A DNA stretch of 33,011 nt from positions 1 through 33,011 of the forward strand of contig CALFWW010000050.1 of assembly GCA_937928575.1 (NCBI GenBank). The letters are read 5' to 3'. Source of the DNA: an uncultured Saprospiraceae bacterium. Lineage in GTDB: Bacteria > Bacteroidota > Bacteroidia > Chitinophagales > Saprospiraceae. Positions 25,315-33,011 of this stretch are shown here, piece by piece. The notes under the pieces were generated by a model that had not been told where the DNA came from, made no database searches, and saw only the letters and a list, made by a program, of their open reading frames with translations. Each line of letters begins with the position of its first letter. The stretch's first letter is position 1. A program made the position numbers and the translations under genes.

Positions 25315-26310
25315 CTAAGAAAAGTCGATCTCCGTATTATCTCCGATATTCAGACTTTGGCTGAGTCCTTTAATCGCGGCATCACTTCCGACAACAGATT
25401 GTTTCAAAACCACTTCTTCAATTAATGCATAGCTACCAATGATTGAATCTTGGACTACTGAATAATCGATTGTTGTATTATTTCCGATCGTGACATGTGG
25501 ACCTATAATCGAATTTGCGATCTTACAATTCTTACCAATCGAAACCGGATGAACGATAATGGTGTTATCAAAATTAGGAAGATCATAACTTGCATACCCG
25601 TCTCGATCCAATAACATTTGGTTGGTCTCCAATAGAATTTCCTTTTTTCCACAATCAAACCAATTGGCCACTTGTACGGTTTTAAATTGCACCCCATTTT
25701 CAATCATTCGCTGAATACCATCCGTAAGTTGGTATTCCCCAATTGTCTGTATATTGTTATCAATATTGTAAGCGATACAATCCAACAGATTTTGCACCTC
25801 TTTTATTTTGTAAAGACCAACCAAAGCCATATCTGACTTTGGGATTTTAGGTTTTTCGACTACTCTTGTCACAATCCCATCAGAATCAAATTCTACAACA
25901 CCAAAATTACGGGGGTCTGATATTTTTTTAATCCCCAAAGTAGAAGAATCTACATCCAACATTTTTTTAAGATCCACATCAAAAATGGTATCTCCCAATA
26001 TGATGAATATTTCCTCCGCATCACTGATTGCTTCCCTTGCAGTCCAAATCGCATGTCCCAAGCCATGTCGCTGATTTTGCAAAACAAAAGTACTTTTCAA
26101 ATCCGGGAATTCACGACCAACATAATTTTTAATTTTCTCTCCAAGGTGTCCAATGATGAAAACAAAGTCATCTATTCCTACTTCCAAGAGCTGTTCAATG
26201 ATAAAAGATATGATGGTTTTGCCAGCAACGGGGATTAATGGTTTTGGTTGTGTATAAGTGTGTGGCCTTAGTCTGGTTCCGGCTCCTGCCACTGGTATGA
26301 TCGCTTTCAT
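25315..26310 (-). CDS. Sugar-phosphate nucleotidyltransferase with left-handed beta-helix
   Basis: The 331-residue protein starts MKAIIPVAGAGTRLRPHTYTQ followed by KPLIPVAGK, the nucleotide- and metal-binding signature of NDP-sugar pyrophosphorylases. LGDTIFDVD near 104-112 supplies a metal-binding Asp, and VEKPKIPKSDMALVGLYKI and IGEYQLTDGIQ are sugar-site motifs. Residues about 245-331 show hexapeptide-like repeats (IGKNCKIANSIIGPHVTIGNNTTI), predicting a left-handed beta-helix. It resembles glucose-1-phosphate thymidylyltransferase (RmlA-like, long form), but UTP- or GTP-using enzymes look alike. It supplies an activated sugar for the cell envelope or exopolysaccharide. No rml or wca genes are adjacent. 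Confidence 0.85.
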   Translation of the reverse strand: MKAIIPVAGAGTRLRPHTYTQPKPLIPVAGKTIISFIIEQLLEVGIDDFVFIIGHLGEKIKNYVGREFPDLKSTFVLQNQRHGLGHAIWTAREAISDAEEIFIILGDTIFDVDLKKMLDVDSSTLGIKKISDPRNFGVVEFDSDGIVTRVVEKPKIPKSDMALVGLYKIKEVQNLLDCIAYNIDNNIQTIGEYQLTDGIQRMIENGVQFKTVQVANWFDCGKKEILLETNQMLLDRDGYASYDLPNFDNTIIVHPVSIGKNCKIANSIIGPHVTIGNNTTIDYSVVQDSIIGSYALIEEVVLKQSVVGSDAAIKGLSQSLNIGDNTEIDFS

Positions 26311-26373
26311 AAATTCGGATATATGATACTACAATATAATATGTTTTTAGGGAATATTGGGATGTTTTTTTGT

Positions 26374-26427
26374 GGGTGTGTTGCATGTAGGGGCGTTGCA
26401 TGCAACGCCCCTACATGTAACGCACCC
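26374..26427. repeat. 54-bp near-perfect palindrome
   Basis: The arms 26374-26400 and 26401-26427 are reverse complements. The central 34 bp (26384-26417) are perfect, with GGGCGTTGCA meeting TGCAACGCCC at the centre and no loop. The outer 10 bp on each side pair with two differences. A further copy of the CCCTACATGTAA word follows at once (26424-26435). The word GGGCGTTGCA also occurs near 32669. The palindrome lies just past the atp operon terminator. Confidence 0.9.
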
Positions 26428-26434
26428 TACATGT

Positions 26435-26468
26435 AAAAAAAGGCTGCATCACATTTCGCGATACAGCC
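26435..26468 (-). terminator. Intrinsic terminator of the atp operon
   Basis: Read on the minus strand, GGCTGTATC pairs with GATGCAGCC (one U.G pair) around a 9-nt loop and runs straight into seven T. It starts 30 bp after the atpG stop, the normal place for an operon end. Confidence 0.85.
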
Positions 26469-26497
26469 CTTGCTATTTGTTTGATTCAAATCAATCC

Positions 26498-27418
26498 TTA
26501 GGCACTCTCCAATGCAGCAGCCCCACCAACAATTTCTGACAATTCTTTGGTAATGGCTTCCTGACGTGCTTTGTTGTAGGTAATCTTTAATTCCTTGATT
26601 AAGTCTTCTGCGTTATCCGTTGCTTTACTCATTGCAGTCATACGTGCACCATGCTCAGATGCATGCGTATCCAATAAGTACTTCTGGAATTTGGTTTGCA
26701 AGATACTTGGAATCAAATGATCCAACAATTCTTTTTTACTTGGCTCGAAGATGTAGTCTGCTTTTCCAGTGGTTTTTTCTTTTTCCTCTTGCTTCAAATC
26801 AGCATCATCGATCTCTATTTTAGGAACTGGCAAAAACTGGTCTGCCATAGGAATTGTAGTTGCCGCATTTTTGAAACGTGCATAACATACTACAATATTA
26901 TCATATTTCTTGTCTTCAAAAGAATCCATCAACATCTGAGAAACCGTTGCGATGTTATCAAAACTTAAATCTTGAAAAAGATCTTGGTGTTCTTGATTAA
27001 ATTCTACATCTGCAAATTTTTTCTTCATTCCATCAAATCCTTTCTTTCCGATGAAGTAGATCGTCAACTTTTTATTTCTACGATGCTCCGCAAATCTTTC
27101 TTCGATTACTCGAGAAGCTTCTTTTACAATATTGGTATTGAAAGCTCCACACAATCCTCTTGTAGAAGTAACGACTACTACTGCCGCATTTTCAATTTCT
27201 CTTTCGGTACCAAAACTTGTTCCTGCATCTCCTTCCAGATTTGAGAGGATGTTCATCAACATTTCATTCAACTTATCCGCATATGGACGCATTTGCGTGA
27301 TAGCGTTTTGAGCTTTCCGTAATTTTGCAGCGGACACCATTTTCATGGCTTTTGTAATCTGCTGTGTTGATTTGACAGATGAAATTCTTTCTCTTACTTC
27401 TTTTAAATTCGCACCCAT
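26498..27418 (-). CDS. atpG: ATP synthase F1 gamma subunit
   Basis: The 306-residue protein has the two conserved ends that form the central shaft: N-terminal MGANLKEVRERISSVKSTQQITKAMKMVSAAK and C-terminal ARMTAMSKATDNAEDLIKELKITYNKARQEAITKELSEIV. TSTRGLCGAFN near 85-95 is also characteristic. The shaft turns inside the alpha3-beta3 head and couples proton flow to ATP synthesis. It is slightly longer than E. coli gamma (287), with a charged insert near 200-215 (KQEEKEKTTGKAD). It is the last gene of the operon, 63 bp after atpA. Confidence 0.96.
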   Translation of the reverse strand: MGANLKEVRERISSVKSTQQITKAMKMVSAAKLRKAQNAITQMRPYADKLNEMLMNILSNLEGDAGTSFGTEREIENAAVVVVTSTRGLCGAFNTNIVKEASRVIEERFAEHRRNKKLTIYFIGKKGFDGMKKKFADVEFNQEHQDLFQDLSFDNIATVSQMLMDSFEDKKYDNIVVCYARFKNAATTIPMADQFLPVPKIEIDDADLKQEEKEKTTGKADYIFEPSKKELLDHLIPSILQTKFQKYLLDTHASEHGARMTAMSKATDNAEDLIKELKITYNKARQEAITKELSEIVGGAAALESA

Positions 27419-27481
27419 TGGTTTTGTGTTAAATTTTTAAATTGTGTAAATGAAACGAGTTTGGAAACCCGTTCAACCCAA

Positions 27482-29065
27482 TTATTTAAATTGACTAACC
27501 ATTTGTTTTGCAACACGTTCTACTGTATCTGTCGCTTCTTTATCCAACTTACCTGATTTGAAAATATCCAAAACATTCTGGTGCTTGGTTTCCATTTCCA
27601 TCAAGAACGCTTCTTCAAATGCTTTTACTTTTTCTACTGGCACATCTTGGATCAAACCTTTTGTACCTAAATAAATAATAGCTACTTGCTTCTCTACTGA
27701 TACTGGAGAATATTGTGGTTGCTTCAAAATCTCAACATTACGTTTACCTTTTTCAAGGATTGCTGTTGTTGCCGCATCCAAATCAGATCCGAACTTTGAG
27801 AATGCTTCCAACTCACGGTATTGTGCTTGATCCAATTTCAAAGTACCAGATACTTTTTTCATTGATTTAATCTGTGCATTTCCTCCTACTCGTGATACCG
27901 AGATACCTACGTTAATTGCTGGACGAACACCAGAGTTAAATAAATTGGACTCCAAGAAAATCTGACCGTCCGTAATCGAAATTACGTTGGTCGGAATATA
28001 TGCAGATACGTCACCCGCTTGCGTTTCGATAATTGGTAGTGCTGTTAGTGAACCTCCACCTTTTACGATACCCGCATCTAACAATGACTTTGGCATATCA
28101 TTCATTTGTCTTGCAATCTCATCGTTGTTGATGATTTTTGCAGCACGCTCCAATAATCTTGAGTGAAGGTAAAATACATCACCAGGATATGCCTCACGAC
28201 CTGGAGGGCGACGTAACAATAAACTTACTTCTCTATATGCTACCGCTTGCTTTGATAAATCATCATAGATAATCAATGCAGGACGGCCTGTGTCTCTGAA
28301 AAATTCTCCGATACAAGCTCCCGTAAATGGTGCATAGAATTGAAGTGGTGCAGGATCAGATGCTGATGCAGAAACTACAGTTGTGTATTTCATTGCACCA
28401 TTTTCTTCCAATACTTTTGCTACCTGAGCAACGGTAGAAGCTTTCTGACCGGATGCTACGTATATACAGTATACAGGTTCTCCTTTGTCGTAAAATTCTT
28501 TTTGGTTCAAAATGGTGTCAATCGCAATGGCCGTTTTACCTACTTGACGGTCACCAATGATCAACTCACGTTGTCCACGACCAATAGGAATCATCGCGTC
28601 GATTGCTTTGATACCAGTCTGAAGTGGTTCTGCAACTGGTTCTCTATAAATTACACCTGGTGCAATTCTTTCTAGTGGCATTTCATATTTCTTACCACCG
28701 ATAGGTCCTTTACCATCGATTGGTTCTCCTAGTGTATTGACAACACGTCCTACCATTTCTTCACCTACTTCGATAGATGCGATACGGTTGGTACGGCGAA
28801 CTGTTGCTCCTTCACGAATACCTTCAGATGATCCAAGAAGTACGACTCCTACGTTGTCTTCCTCAAGGTTCAATACGATTGCCTGAACACCCGTTTCAAA
28901 TTCTACTAATTCACCTGCTTGTGCTTGTGTTAATCCATAAACACGTGCAATCCCATCCCCTATTTGAAGTACGGAACCAACTTCTTCTAATTCAGAAGCA
29001 GTTTTAAATCCAGATAATTGCTGCTTTAATATTGCTGATATTTCATCAGGTTTTACGTCAACCAT
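27482..29065 (-). CDS. atpA: ATP synthase F1 alpha subunit
   Basis: The 527-residue protein has the Walker A motif GDRQVGKT at 171-178, [12 protein letters not shown] (Walker B region) near 265, [25 protein letters not shown] near 285-310, and [11 protein letters not shown] with the arginine finger near 375. N-terminal [16 protein letters not shown] binds the peripheral stalk. Alpha has the non-catalytic nucleotide sites of F1. The partner beta subunit (atpD) is not in the window. It lies 63 bp after atpH. Confidence 0.97.
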   Translation of the reverse strand: MVDVKPDEISAILKQQLSGFKTASELEEVGSVLQIGDGIARVYGLTQAQAGELVEFETGVQAIVLNLEEDNVGVVLLGSSEGIREGATVRRTNRIASIEVGEEMVGRVVNTLGEPIDGKGPIGGKKYEMPLERIAPGVIYREPVAEPLQTGIKAIDAMIPIGRGQRELIIGDRQVGKTAIAIDTILNQKEFYDKGEPVYCIYVASGQKASTVAQVAKVLEENGAMKYTTVVSASASDPAPLQFYAPFTGACIGEFFRDTGRPALIIYDDLSKQAVAYREVSLLLRRPPGREAYPGDVFYLHSRLLERAAKIINNDEIARQMNDMPKSLLDAGIVKGGGSLTALPIIETQAGDVSAYIPTNVISITDGQIFLESNLFNSGVRPAINVGISVSRVGGNAQIKSMKKVSGTLKLDQAQYRELEAFSKFGSDLDAATTAILEKGKRNVEILKQPQYSPVSVEKQVAIIYLGTKGLIQDVPVEKVKAFEEAFLMEMETKHQNVLDIFKSGKLDKEATDTVERVAKQMVSQFK

Positions 29066-29128
29066 TTTTATTGAATTTTATAGTTTTAAACTAAGTCGTA
29101 ATTAACTTGTTAGTTTTAAATGTATGTC

Positions 29129-29698
29129 TTAATTGTTAATAATTTTTGATTTAAAAGTATTGCCAGAGAATTCTTTTTTCAACAATTCTAATTTATGAGC
29201 GATACTTGCGTCGTATAGTTTGTCTTTAAATTGGATGACAAATCCTCCGATAATATCAGGATCAACTTCTGTGGTAAATTCTACATTCTTTCCTGTTTCG
29301 GAACTCTTCAATAATTCTGCTTTTATTTTTTCAACCGCATCTTCTTTTAGAGGAACTGCAGTAGTCAATTTCACGGCAGACACTTCTTTTAATTGCTTGT
29401 ATTGTGCGATAAATTCTTTTCCGATTTCTGGTAAATAAGCTTCACGACCTTTCTTCAAAATAATATTGATGAAACCCATTGTTGTCTTGTCAAAGTGTTT
29501 TCCAAACAATTCTTCTACGATCGCTGTCTTTTTGGAAGTATTGACAATTGGACTTTTGAACATCAAATACAGATCGCGATTTTCAGTTGCTTTATTGAAG
29601 CTGTCCATGTTACCCTTGATGGTCTCAAGCGTTTTCTGCTCAACTCCTAAGTCCATTAAAGACTTTGCGTATCTAGATGCAATTCTGTGTACAGACAT
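29129..29698 (-). CDS. atpH: ATP synthase F1 delta subunit
   Basis: The 189-residue protein has the delta/OSCP layout: an N-terminal helical domain (HRIASRYAKSLMDLGVEQ, LMFKSPIV) and a C-terminal strand region (VEFTTEVDPDIIGGFVIQFKDKLYDASIAHKLELLKKEF). It joins the peripheral stalk b subunits to the top of the alpha-beta head. It starts 3 bp after the atpF stop. Confidence 0.93.
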   Translation of the reverse strand: MSVHRIASRYAKSLMDLGVEQKTLETIKGNMDSFNKATENRDLYLMFKSPIVNTSKKTAIVEELFGKHFDKTTMGFINIILKKGREAYLPEIGKEFIAQYKQLKEVSAVKLTTAVPLKEDAVEKIKAELLKSSETGKNVEFTTEVDPDIIGGFVIQFKDKLYDASIAHKLELLKKEFSGNTFKSKIINN

Positions 29699-29701
29699 GT
29701 T

Positions 29702-30241
29702 TTAGTTCAATTTAGTTTCGTTTACCAAATCGGCAACAAAAGATTCGTGTGCACCACTTGCTGTCAAATCTTTCTTCATGATTTTCTCAGCAATTTGCAA
29801 TGCCAACAATCCGCTTTGGTTTTTCAAATCCACCATTGCAGCCATTTTTTGATTTGCTATTTCCGTCTTTGCAGTGTTGGCAATTTTCTGTGCTTCCTCT
29901 CTTGCTTGCTCTTTTGCTTCTGCAATCATTTTTTCTTTTGCTTCTTTAGCTTCTTTTAATATCGCTGTTCTTTCTTCACGTGCTTGTGCTAAAATCTTTT
30001 CATTCTCTGCTTTCATATTTGCCATCTCCTCTTTTGTCTTCTTTGCTTCATCTAAAGAATCTTGGATATAATCTTCACGATCTTTTAATGCATTCTGGAT
30101 CGGACGGAAAGCCATTCTTCCGAGAAAAAAATAAGTAACTAGGAAAATAAGTGTAGTCCAAACTACTAAACCAAGGTCTGGTTTGATTACTGAGAAGTCG
30201 GCTAATAAAATAAATTCTAACATAATATTTTCAATTGACAA
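29702..30241 (-). CDS. atpF: ATP synthase F0 b subunit
   Basis: The 179-residue protein has a single membrane segment near residues 24-42 (GLVVWTTLIFLVTYFFLG) followed by RMAFRPIQNALKDREDYI. A long, highly charged, Ala/Glu/Lys-rich coiled-coil helix runs from about 55 to 150. It is the peripheral stalk that holds F1 against rotation. The first ~20 residues extend beyond the usual start; a start at Met7 is also possible. Confidence 0.93.
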   Translation of the reverse strand: MSIENIMLEFILLADFSVIKPDLGLVVWTTLIFLVTYFFLGRMAFRPIQNALKDREDYIQDSLDEAKKTKEEMANMKAENEKILAQAREERTAILKEAKEAKEKMIAEAKEQAREEAQKIANTAKTEIANQKMAAMVDLKNQSGLLALQIAEKIMKKDLTASGAHESFVADLVNETKLN

Positions 30242-30313
30242 TAATTTTCAAAAATGGGATCGAGATTCAACCAACCGTTGTTTCCCGATCCGTTTTTTTA
30301 GGTTGTGCGGATA

Positions 30314-30532
<219 letters not shown>

Positions 30533-30580
30533 TTAAAAAATATATTAAATGATGCTTTCCTTTTGAAAGCATTTAAATGC

Positions 30581-32200
30581 TTAATGATGATGCGCTGGCT
30601 GTTCTACTGCCGCTCCGATGTACGAAGCAGAAAGCGTTGCAAATATAAATGCCTGGATAAATGCTACGATCAACTCGATGCAATACATAAAAGCAGTAAA
30701 AGCACCACCTACGACACCTCCAACAGCTGCACCTCCGATACTCGTACCCATTTTTCCAAAAATAAATATCAATCCAATCAAACTCAAAATGATAATGTGA
30801 CCTGCAGTGATGTTTGCAAAAAGTCGAATCATCAGTGAGAATGGTTTAATTAGTAATCCTAAAATTTCCACTGGTGTCAGTACAAATACTTTTACCCACC
30901 AAGGAATTCCTGGCATCCACAATACGTGCTCCCAGTAATGCTTATTTCCACTAACGGTTGTTATAATTAATGTCAATAATGCCAATGCCATTGTTACGGC
31001 TAAGTTTCCGGTCACGTTGGCACTTCCAGGAAAGAATGGAATCAATCCTAAAATATTGGCTGCTAAAACGAAAAAGAATAACGTCATAATAAATGGCTGA
31101 TACTTTTCGTACGCATGCTCACCGATCATTGGTCTCGTTACTTCATCACGAATGAAAACGAACATCGTTTCCATTAATGATTGAGAACCTTTTGGTGCCA
31201 TTCCTTGACGTGCTTTATATTTTCTTGCGATTGGAATAAATAACAACATCAACAACAAAGATGCTAACATCATTGTGAAGACATTTTTGGTGATTGAAAA
31301 ATCATAGTAAGAAGTAATTCCTCCTCCAAACAATCCACCGTCTAATGCACTTGCAGATTCTAATGCGACAGGTCTTCCATTGACACAAGCAAAATCTTTC
31401 TTTTCGTATTTTGGTTTTGCAACGGTCTTGTCATCCGAATACCACATGGTAACAGTGCAAATGTCTTGATCGCCTTGCATATAAGCAGCGTCGCCACCTT
31501 TGATTCTCTTGATTCTTCCATGGTGATCCAAAACATAACCGTCTACTGCTTTGTGTCCATGGTGAAACATACTTGTTGTTCCAGTTGTCCAACCTTTTCC
31601 TCTTGTGTATAACATGACTGGCAATGGCAAAACAACTTTGTGTCCAAGGATATGAAATTCGTTGGCATCAGCGATGTGCCCCATTGCGGTTCCTACTGGA
31701 TCGTAAATTGTAGGATCGTAATTCTTATTTTGTGTATAGTGTTCGCAACCGCATCCTACATCTCCATGTGCATGTCCGTGTCCATCTCCTTCTGCATGAG
31801 CACCACCATGAGGTCCACCTTTCTTCTGTCTACCACTAATGTTTAAATTCTTGTTTGCTTTTCCATGATCGTGTCCGTGATCATGTCCTGAGTGATCATG
31901 TCCATGATTGTGACCTGAGTGGTCATGTCCATCATGGTTGTGGTCGTGTGCATGGGTTGCTCTTCCGCCTTCAATCTTAATCGGCGTTTTGTCTGAATGC
32001 TTGTGACCATCGTGAGTAGAGTGACTTTCAATTTTCAGTTGCTCCACTTTCTTTTTGAGCTGCTTGGCAGCTTCTGTTGCTTGTTCTTGCACTTTTTGAG
32101 CATTCTGCGCAGCTGCATTTGGAGCTACGAAAAGGACCAAAATTGCAATAAAAATTGTGGTTGAAAATATATTGTAAAGTGACTTCATTGTTAACTTCAA
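30581..32200 (-). CDS. atpB: ATP synthase F0 a subunit with signal peptide and His-rich extension
   Basis: The C-terminal ~235 residues (about 305-539) are a normal a subunit: membrane segments starting near 305, LIPFFPGSANVTGN near 386-399, KPFSLMIRLFANITAGH with the essential Arg459, and a final helix region with IELIVAFIQAFIFATLSASYI. The first ~300 residues are unusual. Residues 1-32 look like a signal peptide (ending PNAAAQ). Residues 35-58 are Lys/Glu-rich and helical. Residues 60-154 hold about 24 His in HxH, HDH and HGH patterns, with CGC at 150-152. With the start outside, this region would face the periplasm. Bacteroidota a subunits often have a long, exported N-terminus, but such a His-rich block is striking. 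Metal binding is inferred. The last three residues are also His. Confidence 0.93.
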   Translation of the reverse strand: MKLTMKSLYNIFSTTIFIAILVLFVAPNAAAQNAQKVQEQATEAAKQLKKKVEQLKIESHSTHDGHKHSDKTPIKIEGGRATHAHDHNHDGHDHSGHNHGHDHSGHDHGHDHGKANKNLNISGRQKKGGPHGGAHAEGDGHGHAHGDVGCGCEHYTQNKNYDPTIYDPVGTAMGHIADANEFHILGHKVVLPLPVMLYTRGKGWTTGTTSMFHHGHKAVDGYVLDHHGRIKRIKGGDAAYMQGDQDICTVTMWYSDDKTVAKPKYEKKDFACVNGRPVALESASALDGGLFGGGITSYYDFSITKNVFTMMLASLLLMLLFIPIARKYKARQGMAPKGSQSLMETMFVFIRDEVTRPMIGEHAYEKYQPFIMTLFFFVLAANILGLIPFFPGSANVTGNLAVTMALALLTLIITTVSGNKHYWEHVLWMPGIPWWVKVFVLTPVEILGLLIKPFSLMIRLFANITAGHIIILSLIGLIFIFGKMGTSIGGAAVGGVVGGAFTAFMYCIELIVAFIQAFIFATLSASYIGAAVEQPAHHH

Positions 32201-32234
32201 TTCAGTGTAATTATAGGTACTCTAAAATCGACTG

Positions 32235-32242
32235 CAAAGGTA
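32235..32242 (-). promoter_or_regulatory. atp operon promoter, -7 element
   Basis: On the minus strand TACCTTTG (followed by CA) is an exact match to the Bacteroidota -7 consensus TAnnTTTG. It lies 35 bp before the atpB ATG. A T-rich ACTTTTATT about 20 bp further upstream may act as the -33 region but lacks the TTG. Confidence 0.7.
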
Positions 32243-32471
32243 CATATTTTATATGCTTAATAAAAGTTAGTTGTGGAGTTTTTCCGAATAATATTTGGGT
32301 ATTGAACGTACACATATGTTAACATTTAAACTGTTGATAATGAATGGGTTGAAGTGCAGAATATCGAACTTATTTGTTTAACATAAAGGATTCCATCCCC
32401 TGAACCCCTTCAAGGGGGACAACGGACGTGAATTCGTGAGTTTTTTAAATGAAATGATTATACGGAATCTG

Positions 32472-32737
32472 TCTCCCTTGAGGGCAGGGCTGTTAAGTTC
32501 TGCCTTGAGCTCCAACGGAGTGTAAACAATAAATATGGGCAACGCCGGCAACGCCCATATTAATTAATGAAATTATGAAGTGGAAAGCTCCAACGGTGCG
32601 TTAGCAAGTTGAATTTTCAAATGATTACGCACCTTTGGCGCTGACCTACAGTACGTGTTTAATAAATGGGCGTTGCACATTTTTAGTGCTTTTGCTCCGT
32701 TGGAGCTTAGAACTTAACAGCCTTTTCTTAAGGGGTT
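32472..32737. repeat. Composite inverted repeat, MITE-like
   Basis: The left arm has GGCTGTTAAGTTCT (32488-32501) and AGCTCCAACGGAG (32508-32520). The right arm has the reverse complement of both (32695-32722) with a shorter spacer. Similarity continues outward through CCCTT-AG words. The ~175 bp between the arms hold a third AGCTCCAACGG copy (32586-32596), a 9-bp stem AATATGGGC/GCCCATATT (32532-32561) around AACGCCGGCAAC, and GGGCGTTGCAC near 32669. There is no open frame, so it would be non-autonomous if mobile. Confidence 0.7.
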
Positions 32738-32910
32738 GGGGGTGGAATAACTGAACAATTAGTACAATCTCGGTCGGTGCAAAATTTTGTAAAGACTTTA
32801 AACTTGAAGATTAAAAACAAAATCGTGTTTTGAATGTGTATAAAGAAAGACTTTAGAATAATACAAATTAAACTATAAAATAGCGGGCTTTCTATGAGAA
32901 AAATTTCCAA

Positions 32911-33011
32911 ATCTCTTCGTTGGAAAGCCCTGTCTGCTTGGCGCATCCAGGCAGGCTCGATAGCCCAAAGGGGATACTTGCGTTTTCCGCCTTGACCTTT
33001 GAAAATTTTTC
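32911..33011. repeat. Interspersed ~100-bp repeat, right copy
   Basis: This matches positions 1-101 in the same orientation, most strongly over AAAGCCCTGTCTGCTTGGCGC and CAGGCAGGCTCG. The central ~20 bp differ between the copies, while both flanks are conserved. It may continue past the window end. Confidence 0.8.

Larger units (their letters stand above)
32243..33011. other. Gene-free region with dispersed repeats
   Basis: About 770 bp upstream of the atp operon hold no supported gene. Positions 32243-32390 are plain AT-rich DNA. From about 32395 there are short hairpins (CCCCTTCAAGGGG near 32405), a composite inverted repeat (32472-32737), and at 32911-33011 the second copy of the ~100-bp repeat seen at position 1. 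The one longer open frame here (minus, 32728-32946) overlaps that repeat and resembles no known family. Confidence 0.7.

Noticed and set aside
31843-32031. Met/Thr/Asp-rich open frame inside the His-rich part of atpB
   Set aside because: It is a frame shadow of the repetitive HDH/HGH codons, with no independent support.
32728-32946. 72-residue open frame on the minus strand near the right end
   Set aside because: It spans part of the dispersed repeat and AT-rich spacer, has no family resemblance and a low-complexity hydrophobic middle.

Overview
The window is AT-rich chromosomal DNA from a member of the Bacteroidota. The signs are secreted proteins with type IX secretion (T9SS) type A and type B sorting domains, SprB-type repeats, an exact Bacteroidota -7 promoter word (TAnnTTTG) upstream of atpB, little visible Shine-Dalgarno signal, and an atp operon (BEFHAG) without the beta and epsilon genes. 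A relative of the Saprospiria is plausible, but that is only an impression. I see no phage, insertion sequence, CRISPR array, tRNA or rRNA.

Layout. 1-8781 is one minus-strand block: a large SprB-repeat/gliding C-terminal-domain protein, lptC, a CNNM/HlyC-type membrane protein, an overlapping membrane-anchored patatin-like lipase, a small secreted protein, and a decayed second copy of it. 8950-10792 runs on the plus strand: pssA, purS, rsmI. 10834-16195 is a minus-strand run: glutathione peroxidase, holB, ricT, lpdA and a calcineurin-like lipoprotein. 16363-24231 holds a PTPS/QueD enzyme (+), a T9SS cargo protein (-), two tandem secreted thioredoxin-fold proteins (+), and a two-gene FAD-reductase/membrane polyferredoxin unit (+). 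24267-26310 carries a Uma2-family protein, acylphosphatase and a sugar nucleotidyltransferase (-). 26498-32200 is the atp operon (-).

How the genes fit together. The left block leans to the cell envelope: LPS transport, lipid hydrolysis, a possible ion transporter, and phosphatidylserine synthesis next to it. The centre mixes housekeeping (DNA clamp loading, RicT, lipoamide dehydrogenase) with redox defence. The tandem CGPC/CPPC exported proteins and the FAD/Fe-S pair add extracytoplasmic and membrane redox chemistry. The right end makes the F0 sector and most of F1.

The most unusual coding feature is the F0 a subunit. It has a signal peptide and a long predicted periplasmic region with about 24 histidines in 95 residues plus a CxC motif, which looks like a metal-binding domain attached to ATP synthase. 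The non-coding DNA is also notable: GC-richer repeat modules (a ~100-bp direct repeat at both window ends, a 54-bp palindrome, nested inverted repeats) lie in several intergenic gaps, including one between lptC and its usual neighbour.
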